Source of the DNA: JAWKOK01 sp963765875
GTDB taxonomy: Bacteria > Chloroflexota > Anaerolineae > Caldilineales > Caldilineaceae
DNA length: 64,000 bases
Direction of reading: 5' to 3'
NCBI GenBank assembly: GCA_963765875.1
Contig: CAVXYK010000012.1
Coordinates: 124,001-188,000, forward strand
The translations under genes were made by a program, and so were the position numbers. Positions 56,431 to 64,000 of this stretch are shown here, one piece after another; the stretch's first letter is position 1, and each line of letters starts with the position of its first letter. Below the pieces are notes generated by a model. That model was not told the DNA's origin and made no database searches. It saw only the letters and a program-made list of their open reading frames with translations.

Positions 56431-56550
56431 GGTAATGGTTCACGGCAGGTAATGGTTCACGACAGGTAATGGTTCACGACAGGTAATGGTTCACGACAGG
56501 TAATGGTTCACGACAGGTAATGGTTCACGACAGGTAATGGTTCACGGCGG
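56431..56550. repeat. Tandem repeat, seven copies of a 17-bp unit
   Basis: The unit ggtaatggttcacgaca starts at 56431, 56448, 56465, 56482, 56499, 56516 and 56533, with only one base variant (gacag/ggcag) in the outer copies. Being 17 bp long it is out of phase with codons, so it is not a protein repeat. It has no spacers and so is not CRISPR. Confidence 0.95.
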
Positions 56551-56757
56551 GCACGAGACAAACGGGGCGACCATTCCAGTCCGAAAGATGCGGTTAAGCC
56601 GCCTGTCTTTTACCCCGACGATAACCTAACTATTTTGTTTATCTCCAATATCCCGGCGTTCTGAACTGTCAACAGCACCCGGACTGATTGTGGCGCAGAA
56701 GCCACGATTACAGTGGAACTGTCAGCATAGACAAGAATCCCATGAGGTACTGGACTT
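56551..56757. other. Short intergenic stretch between tandem repeat and cytochrome gene
   Basis: Nothing recognisable. Lies downstream of the cytochrome gene stop; no hairpin with a T-tract was found for that gene's 3' end. Confidence 0.4.
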
Positions 56758-59700
56758 CTACGGCTGAACAACCGCGGGCAAGTAGATTTTCTGTTCCGAA
56801 TCGCTCGCCTGTTTGATCGTCTGTGTGACTACGTTTGACGTACTGCCGTCAAAGCCGGCAGCCCCTTCATACCGTGCCGTGATGGAGTGATCACCCACGG
56901 ATAGGTTGCTCTTGGAGAATGTTGTCTCCCCATTGCTGAGCGTACCGCTGCCCAACGTGGTCGATCCCTCCAAGAAGGTAACGGTCCCTGTCGGTGTGCC
57001 GGCCCCGGCGCTAACCTTGGCTGTGAACACGACCTGCTGGCCTGGCGTAGATGGATTGATCGAAGACGTCAGCGCCGTCGTCGTGCTATTGGCGGAGCCT
57101 CCAACCGTCACCGAGGCAGGGGTTGCCACGGCCATGTCCACGATCAGGTTCTTGTCTACCATCTCCTCGGTCACAACACCCGGAGAGGACTGGGCCAAGA
57201 GGCGCATGAAGCGCGGCGGGAAGGGGCGGAACCGCAGGCGCGGTAACTGTCACCGGGCCGGGACTGCCTGCCGGGATGACCACATCGTACAGAACGCTCT
57301 CAGTCTCCTTTGGGGGGATGGAATGAGAGTTGTCCATGTGGTTGGCCAAGAAGGGGACGAACACCTCTTCTTCCGTCTGCTGTGGCGTGTTGGGATTGGT
57401 GATCCGCAGGAACTCATTGCCGAAATAGGCTAACCCTCTGTTGATGGGCGGCGTGGCGTGGCGTTCATCATAGTCGGGCCCGTGCTCCAGAGTCGTCGCC
57501 TCGCCTGTTTGCGGATCGAGAACGACGATCAGGTTTTGCAGGTCCTCGTCATTCAGCTTGCCGTCAGGCGCATTTTCTCCTGTTTCCGGATGGGCGCTGT
57601 CCACCAGGGTACCCGACTCGTAGATCGTGGTCCCGTTGGCATCCTTCACGATCAACTCAACCCACATCTGCCGCTCCTGAGAGAAGCCAGACGGGATGTT
57701 GTGTCCCGCGCCGATGTTTTCGATATCGACGGTAATCGGCAGTGTCGCACCGCCGCTTACCGTGGAAGGCGCGGAAAGGTTGATCGTGGCTGCGGCTTGC
57801 AGTAGTTCGTCGCGTCGCTGCATTTGGCCCTTGGTCAGACCATGGGCGTCCTTCGATGCGTCATCCTGACCGGGGAAGCCGGGAAGGAAGGCGATGTCCA
57901 CACCCGTGAAGTAGTGGGTGGAGACGGTTCGCGTCGGCCCGCCGGATGCGGCGGTTTCGTTCTCAATGTAGGTGCCCGGCGGCTGGGTGGGGAAGGCACT
58001 CATGTGGCAGTCCTGACAGCTCACCACGTCATCGTCCGCATTCTGCTGCGGGCCGTACGGGCCCTTCTGCCATTCACTGAACAGATTCTCCAGGCGCTGG
58101 AAGTTCTCGCCGGCAACCAGGACATCGTCGGCGCGGGGCCGCACATCGTGACAACTGCCGCAGAACTCGGAGCTACTCAGGTAGTCGCTGTTGCTGGAGG
58201 TATGGAAGCCATTGGCTTGGGGGTCTGAAATCGGTCCGTACTTAACACCTGAACCGGGATCGAGTGTGAGAGCGTTGTTGCCGATGCCGTCACCCAGATC
58301 GCCGACCAGCGATCGTGTCGTGTCAGGTCCGGTTATCTGGTGGCAGAAATCGCACGACAGGCCCTGCTTGCCGATATCGCTAGCGAAGTGGCTCAGAATC
58401 ATCCCCTGGCTATCTTCATAGGTGGGGATATTGTCCAGGGCTACGTCGATGGGGTTATGGCAGCGCTGGCAGAAAAGGTCTGTGCCCGCCGGCGCCCCAT
58501 GATTCTTGGCCAGGGAGCCATTGGTCAATTTATTGCCTAGCGCTTCCAAGGCGCCAAACTGGGGACTGATGGCTCCGTAGGCCATCATGTTGCCCTGCCA
58601 TTCATCAAACTGTCGAGGATGGCACCCCGCACAGTTCTGCGGATTTTGAAAGGCGCCGGACAAGTCCGGCACACTGACATAGCGCGCCAATGCAAAATCG
58701 TCCTCACTGACCCCAGCGGCCACGATCGCTCCATCTTCCTGGATGGCCACGGCGTGCGCCTCGTCGTCCGTGTCACCGGCCTGCACAGCCGCCGCATGCA
58801 CCTGTACGCTGCCGGCAGGGAAATCGGTGGTCACTTTGCCGCCGGAGCCGAAGCCGGTGTCTAGTGAGCCATCCTCATCGTAGCGTACCAATGCGAAGTC
58901 ATAGGTTTTTGAACCGGATATGTCTTGCCCATTGTTGGGGAAGGAATAGAACGTGACATCGGAGATCCCCGCAGCAACGATCTTGCCGTCCTCCTGAATT
59001 GCGACCGCGGTCGCTTCATCGTCGTTGCCGGGGCTGCTGATGTTGGTACTTACAGAACCACTTGCTCCGAAACCTGCATCCGGTGTGCCGGTGCTACTGT
59101 AACGTGCTACCCAGAAGTCCTTGAAACTGCACTGCTTTTTCATGGATAGAATGCAGTTGTCACCGTTGAAGTCGGTAATGTAAATAGATCCAGCCACAAC
59201 GATTCTGTCATCATCTTGGAGAGCAACAGAGCGTCCGGTGGTCACCTTGGGGTCAGCAAAGACCCGGCCGTCTGTAGGGGATTCGGTTCCAAAGCTCGTG
59301 TCCAGCGCGCCGCTGCTGTCGTAGCGCACCATCGCGAATTGCCCGCTCTTGGTCTCGCCCACCACGATGATCTTGCCGTCGGTCTGGATAGCGACAGCAA
59401 ACGCCCGATCCGGTTCCTGAACCCTGACGGACGTGGTCATCTTGCCGCCGGTCCCGAAGCTGGTATCTAGCGTGCCATCCGTGTTGAAGCGCATCACGCC
59501 GAAATCTTCGTATTGGCTGCCATTCTGCACGGAGCCGACCACGACGATCTTGCCATCCGGCTGGATGGCGACTGCGTTGCCGGAGGATGCCTTGTAGCTG
59601 GAGCCGAGGCTAGAGAAGTCGGCGGTCACGATGCCACCGGCGCCGAAGCCTGTGTCGGGCGTGCCGTCGGTGTTGTAGCGCACCAGTGCGAAGAGGCTGT

Positions 59701-60985
59701 CACTGCGTCCTGCTACGACGATCTTGCCGTCCGTCTGGATGGCGACGCCGTTGCCGTTGTCGGTGCTGCCGCCGCTGATGGTCGTGCTGATGTTAGTGGT
59801 GACTTTGCCGCCGGCGCCGAAACTTGTGTCCAGCACGCCGGTCGTGGAATAGCGTGCCACCGCAAAGTCGTCATCGTTGACCCCATTGTCAGCGACAGTG
59901 CCCGCCACGACAATTTTGCCGTCGGTTTGGACGGCGACGCCGTTGCCTTCATCCTTGGTGGCGGCGATGTCGGTGGTCACTGTGCCGCTAATGCCAAGGG
60001 TCGTGTCCAGATCTTTGATCACAGCCTCGTGGTTCGTGTTGGTAAAGATACAGGTCGCTGTATCACCCGACGACACGTTGAAGTTAGCGGTGGCTGTACC
60101 GATGTCTCCAGAATTGTTGCTGTCGACACATCCGATATGCGAAAGCGTCCAGCCTGAAGGTATCGTCTCTGTTGCGCTGTGTTGCCCCGCGGAAACGCCA
60201 GTTGTGGCCATCTGCCCGTCAGTCAGGCTTTGGTCGAATGCGCCCGTGAAGGCAAAGGGTGTCGTATCGCCGTCAGGAATCGTCTGTTTCTTGATGACGA
60301 TCGTCGACTCCGGTGGTGCATTGTTGTTTGTGTTGTTGAAGACGCATTTGACGGTCTGGCCTTCTACGACGTTGAAGGTCGCCGTCGCCGTGCCGGTATC
60401 TCCCGTGCTGTTGCCATCGTCACACACGATGCTGGAGAGCGTCCAACTGATGGGCACAGTCTCCACCACGCTGTACTGTCCCGGCGTCACGACTTCCTTG
60501 GCCATCTGACCATCGCTCAGGTTTGCGTTGATGCCGCCAGTGAAAGTGAATGTTTCCGGATCGTTGTTGGGCGTCGTCTGCTTCTCAACAATGATCGCAG
60601 TCTCGGCTACGGGCGGCTTGCTGTTCGGGTCGCCTGGGAAAGTAAGCGCATTGATCTCTGTGATATTGTCGAAGCCATCGTTGTCCGAATCCAACAACTC
60701 GATGTCAACAAATGCTTGATTCGGGTTCGCCCCATGCGTAGGAATATTCGCAAAGGCTGTTCCGTATGGATTGAGGTTTGGAATCGCGGTATGGCACAAA
60801 GTGCATGAGTCGAGTTGGGTGCCGCTGATTCCCGGATATTTACTATTTGCCGCGGCCAGATACCCGGGGTTATCAGGGGCCGCAAAGACCGGCTCCGCCT
60901 GGAAGTATTGTCCCTGGAAGACCAGGGTCGTAAGGACAATGGCAAAGCCAGCCAACAATAGAATTCGAGCTCTGATTCCGGACAT
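56758..60985 (-). CDS. Secreted hexaheme c-type cytochrome with delta-60 repeats and Ig-like tail (one frameshift)
   Basis: About 1410 residues after joining frames at a C-run near 57211-57229 (VPPLP to PPRFMRLLAQSS). Start MSGIRARILLLAGFAIVLTT (signal peptide). Order: heme motif CTLCH (61-65); a Ca-type loop DSDNDGFDNITE; two repeats of about 85 residues (TVPISWTLSSIVCDDGNSTG type); about seven delta-60 repeats (DGKIVVAGxxxDxxFxVARY, LDTSFGAGGKVTT) over about 440 residues; then five CxxCH motifs (CAGCH, CQRCH, CDFCH, CGSCH, CQDCH) in a multiheme cytochrome c554-like region; an Ig-like domain; and a KIYLPAVVQP end typical of Chloroflexota secreted proteins. Probably extracellular electron transfer or redox sensing; no terminal enzyme motif. 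Confidence 0.82.
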
Positions 60986-61582
60986 CTGCATCCTTTTCTG
61001 TTTCACTAACAACTCTGTTTGCTTTGTGACCATGTGCAATCCGACAGTCAGACTGCGCGTCGCACTCTTTTCGGCGGCTACCATGCAGGGCCGAACGTAA
61101 TGCAGCAGCATCCAGGGCATCACACGCTTGGCGCAGTGATGCCCTGGATCAATGATTTTCGTTGCAGATCAGATTGTGTCATCGATTCCTACAGGCGGCC
61201 CTGATGAACGATGACCAGCGGACGGACCAACGGAGGGGTCTGGAGTTTGAAGCTCAGCGGGGAACAGGGAGGAATAATCCGCTTAGGTTCTAACTACTAT
61301 CCAGATCTTCTTCGTCGAAGGTGAGGACAGCATACACCACAAAACGCCATTGTCAACATAGTGCAAATGTTCACAGATCTTGACTGCGTTGGCTTTTGAG
61401 GAATCAGACCCTCAAGGCATCGACAGACACTCGGGATTCTACTTCATGGACATAGTCTTAGCCAGAGGCTGTCTGTTCCCAATCAGCCGGATCACGTAGA
61501 ATAGGGTCGGCCCCTGGAATTTGCGTCACCAGCCGAGTGGCCAAGTGAGGGTTTTGCCTCTGGCGCTCTACAGTCTCTTGAA
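60986..61582. other. Divergent intergenic region with one strong hairpin
   Basis: No supported gene. It holds the leaders of the cytochrome gene (minus) and threonine dehydratase (plus). A perfect 14-bp stem atccagggcatcac / gtgatgccctggat with a 12-base loop lies at 61110-61149, in the cytochrome leader. It has no T-tract and might be a repeat or an RNA structure. The rest shows no promoter good enough to report. Confidence 0.5.
61110..61149. repeat. Perfect hairpin in the cytochrome leader
   Basis: Fourteen-base-pair arms with a 12-base loop, 125 bases before the cytochrome start. It could be a regulatory mRNA structure or a small palindromic repeat; no second copy in the window. Confidence 0.55.
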
Positions 61583-62551
61583 ATGGAACAGCTGATGTCT
61601 ATGGATCCAGCCCGATATGTCGACGAGGCGATGGAACGGATTTCGCCCTATATTCGAAAAACTGTCCTCGAACCGTCACCTTATTACAGTCAGCGTACTG
61701 AGGCCGATGTCTACCTTAAGTGTGAGAACTTGCAGCACACCGGCTCCTTCAAGGCGCGCGGGGCCCTGAGCAAAATTCTATCGTTGGATCTGGCGGAACG
61801 AGCGAAGGGGATCGTGACCGCATCGACCGGCAATCATGGCGCAGCCTGCGCATTTGCCATGCAGCAAGTCGGGGCCAGCGGAATCGTCTTTGTACCGGAG
61901 ACAGCCCTGGAGACAAAACTTGCCGCCATTCGTCGACTCGGGGCCGAAATCCGGACATTTGGCCAGGACAGTGTCGAGACTGAGGGCCACGCCCGCGCCT
62001 TTGCCGACGCCAATGGCATGACCTATGTGCCGCCCTATAACGACCCCAACGTGGTCGCCGGGCAGGGCACGATCGCCAAAGAACTCCTGGAGCAATTGCC
62101 CGATCTGGACGCCGTATTCGTCGCCGTGGGCGGCGGGGGACTGATTGGAGGGATCGCCTCCTATCTGAAGGCAGTGAAACCGACTGTTCAGGTCTTTGGC
62201 TGCTCGCCCAAAAACTCGCAGGTGATGGCGCAGTCTGTGGAAGCAGGCGAGCTACTCGATCTGCCCTCGCTGCCGACACTGTCTGACGGCACGGCCGGCG
62301 GTGTCGAAGCCGGCTCCATCACTTTTCCACTCTGTCGAGACAATGTGGACCGCTATATCTCCGTCCGCGAGGATGAGATCGCCGCCAGTCTGCGCGACTT
62401 CATGGGCGCACAGCACATGCTCATCGAAGGGTCGGCTGCCGTACCGATTGCGGCGCTTCTGAAGGTTGCCGATCAGCTGAGCGGGCAGCGAATCGCCATT
62501 GTACTCTGCGGGGCGAATATCAGCTTGGAAACTTTGAAGACGATTTTGTAG
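61583..62551 (+). CDS. Threonine/serine dehydratase (fold-type II PLP enzyme)
   Basis: 322 residues, the length of catabolic (TdcB-type) or eukaryote-like serine racemase/dehydratase proteins without the ACT regulatory domain. PLP lysine in HTGSFKARGALSK, ASTGNHGAACAFA, the glycine loop in AVGGGGLIGGIASYL, and the C-terminal CGANISLETL are visible. It deaminates threonine or serine to 2-oxo acids; a racemase activity cannot be excluded. The start may be the second Met (MSMDPARYV, 12 bases in). Single gene followed by a mobile element. Confidence 0.87.
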   Translation: MEQLMSMDPARYVDEAMERISPYIRKTVLEPSPYYSQRTEADVYLKCENLQHTGSFKARGALSKILSLDLAERAKGIVTASTGNHGAACAFAMQQVGASGIVFVPETALETKLAAIRRLGAEIRTFGQDSVETEGHARAFADANGMTYVPPYNDPNVVAGQGTIAKELLEQLPDLDAVFVAVGGGGLIGGIASYLKAVKPTVQVFGCSPKNSQVMAQSVEAGELLDLPSLPTLSDGTAGGVEAGSITFPLCRDNVDRYISVREDEIAASLRDFMGAQHMLIEGSAAVPIAALLKVADQLSGQRIAIVLCGANISLETLKTIL

Positions 62552-62571
62552 CCTATTTGCCAATCTATCTG

Positions 62572-62726
62572 TGAGTCCACTGCAAAAAGCCTTTTTCGCC
62601 ACAGATTCACACAGATGGAAAAGGATGGGACACAGATATTACTGAAATTGCTCTGGATATCCGTAGGCTATCTGTGAAAATCAGGGTTCTTATCTGTGGC
62701 TAATTTACGTTTTATCAGCAGAGTCA
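62572..62726. mobile_element. MITE-like element, 155 bp, TCTG target duplication
   Basis: Left end tgagtccactgcaaaaagcc and right end (gataaaacgt region to cagagtca) are inverted repeats, and TCTG is duplicated on both sides (62568-62571, 62727-62730). It matches the copy at 50839 base for base in layout. It lies 20 bases past the dehydratase stop. Confidence 0.85.
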
Positions 62727-62778
62727 TCTGTTGATCAACGGAAGGAAAATAGACTCACCATTGCATTCCGGCAACCCG

Positions 62779-64000
62779 CTATCCGATTTCGATTGTCTTC
62801 CAACGGCCGGAGCGGAAGCGCACAAAGTAGACCGCAGCCAACAGGCCAAGATAGGTGAAGGCGGCCGTCCACGCGCCCCCGATTCCAAAACCCAGAGGAT
62901 AGATCATCACCCAGACCAGGGGTATGAAAAGTCCCCACGCCATGATCATACGCGGCAAACATGGTGAAGCGGGTGTCGCCAGCGCCGTTCAGTGCATTGG
63001 CCAACACCACGCCAACGGCGTCAATGACCTGATAGATGGCAACCAACGTCAAGATGGTGACACCGGCCTCGATGACGGATGGCTCATCCGTGAAGACACC
63101 CATCAGAAGGTCGGGTGCGATCAAATAGGTGAGGCCGATCAGGCCCATCCCGAGCATGGCGAGGCCGGTGGCGCGATAGGCGACCTTCTCGGCAACATCC
63201 GGCTGCTTGGCCCCGAGATAGCGAGAGACGAGGCTGGAAGCGGCCATGCCCACTGCCACGCCCACCGTAAACGAGATGCCCAGGTATTGCAGTGCGATCT
63301 GGTTTGCAGCCAGAATGTCCGTGCCCAGGCGAGCGATGAGCGCAAAGAAAGCCGAGAACGAGGCAATCTCGATAAAGTCACCCAGCCCCATCGGCAGACC
63401 GACTTCCAGGGCTTTGCGAAGATCCGGCCAGAGCGAGAAACTTGCCTTCCCCGTCGCAAAAATCCGGCGGTTTGACCCGTTCCAGAGAATTGCCGCGCTG
63501 AGCAAAGCATTGACGCCATTCGCCATCAACGTAGCGTAGGCAGCGCCCGGCACGCCCAATGCAGGCATTCCGAGATTCCCCAGCACCAGCACCCAATCCA
63601 GAAAGATGTTGAGCCCCACTGTAACCCAGGCCAAGATCATCGGCGTACGCGAATCACCGCGCCCGACCAGGAACCCCCAGACCACCGCGCTAAACATGAT
63701 AAACGGGATCTCGAAGGCACGGATTTGAAGGTATTCGGTGCCGAGAACGCGCACCATTTCACTGTCGCTGGGTGCGGCCAGGGCCATGAGTTGAGCGAAG
63801 ATCCAGGGCAATGCAAAGACCGCCAGCGAGAGCCAGGCAATTAGGTTCAAATTACGCCAAACAGCAGCGCCGATCTTGGGATTGTCCTGTTCGCCAAAAG
63901 CCCGGCCCACAAAGACCACAGCACTGTTAGCCGTGCCCCGAAAGAGCATGAGCACAGCAAAAAACATGACACTGGCAAGGCCGACAGCCGCCAGCGCCTC
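62779..64000 (-). CDS. MATE family multidrug/metabolite efflux transporter (5'-partial, one frameshift)
   Basis: The frame is open to the right edge, so the N-terminus lies beyond the window. Visible MATE features are FRGTANSAVVFVGRAFGE, LQIRAFEIPFIMFSAVVWGFL, RGDSRTPMILAWVTVGLNIFLDWVLV and NALNGAGDTRFTMFAA. A one-base insertion near 62947 breaks the last helices: the alternative frame reads MIMAWGLFIPLVWVMIYPLG and ends RWKTIEIG at 62779. About 400 residues are covered here. MATE proteins export drugs or organic cations using Na+ or H+ gradients; substrate unknown. Confidence 0.88.

Noticed and set aside
56431..56550. CRISPR array
   Set aside because: The units are directly adjacent 17-bp copies without unique spacers, and no cas gene is nearby.

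Overview
The window (about 57% GC by impression, densely coded on both strands) looks like a piece of a Chloroflexota chromosome, probably a metagenome-assembled genome of the Anaerolineae/Caldilineales type. The hints are a bacterial mevalonate kinase, secreted proteins ending in a YLPAVV-like tail, fasciclin and delta-60 repeat proteins, an FG-GAP/ASPIC protein, an LPXTG-type cell-wall signal, and many short palindromic repeats between genes. No rRNA, tRNA, IS transposase, prophage or CRISPR array is visible. The taxonomic placement is inference from gene content.

Layout. 1-2.6 kb: end of an FG-GAP/ASPIC protein and a GH100-like glycosidase. 3.2-10.3 kb: a formate dehydrogenase locus (fused NuoE-NuoF diaphorase, kynureninase, HoxU-like iron-sulfur subunit, molybdenum catalytic subunit with an in-frame UGA at the selenocysteine position, FdhD). 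10.3-15 kb: a HEAT-like protein, a candidate small RNA or palindromic element, and a GT39 glycosyltransferase. 15-18.5 kb: dnaX, ybaB, recR and methylmalonyl-CoA epimerase. 18.8-24.4 kb: PhyH dioxygenase, a SufT-like gene, a membrane Mrr-like nuclease, GDPD, mevalonate kinase, two small orphan genes and an M20 deacylase. 24.8-26.8 kb: etfBA with a terminator-like leader. 26.9-37.5 kb: CPBP protease, GT2, PH-domain protein, SurE, class A PBP, two methyltransferases (one is ubiE/menG), and a DUF218-GDPD-DJ-1 operon. 37.6-40.5 kb: a large fasciclin LPQTG surface protein. 40.9-46.5 kb: thioredoxin-like ferredoxin, TlyA, a UbiA-family prenyltransferase, a PapA-like acyltransferase, and a PHP-AlbA_2 fusion. 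46.8-50.6 kb: ClpC and a bacterial eRF1/Vms1-like protein. 51-54 kb: AstE-like and UroD-like enzymes. 54-61 kb: a multi-PDZ secreted protein and a hexaheme cytochrome carrying delta-60 repeats. 61.6-64 kb: threonine dehydratase and a MATE transporter.

Two features run through the whole window. First, at least a dozen single-base frameshifts break conserved genes (nuoEF, fdhA twice, fdhD, ubiE three times, MATE, PHP-AlbA and others), while conserved sequence continues directly in another frame. This points mainly to residual indel errors in the assembly rather than gene decay, and these genes are annotated as single CDSs with the break noted. Second, a non-autonomous mobile element family is defined here by its own sequence: about 155 bp, ends beginning TGAGTC-ACTGCAAAAAG, CACAGAT-rich interior. 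Four insertions are each flanked by a different 4-bp direct repeat (CAGA, TCGA, TTGG, TCTG). One is nested in an older copy and one half-copy supplies the stop codon of mevalonate kinase.

The most informative biology is the selenocysteine-type NAD-linked formate dehydrogenase with a kynureninase gene inside the cluster. Formate is released by the kynurenine pathway one step before kynureninase, so the two functions may be coupled.
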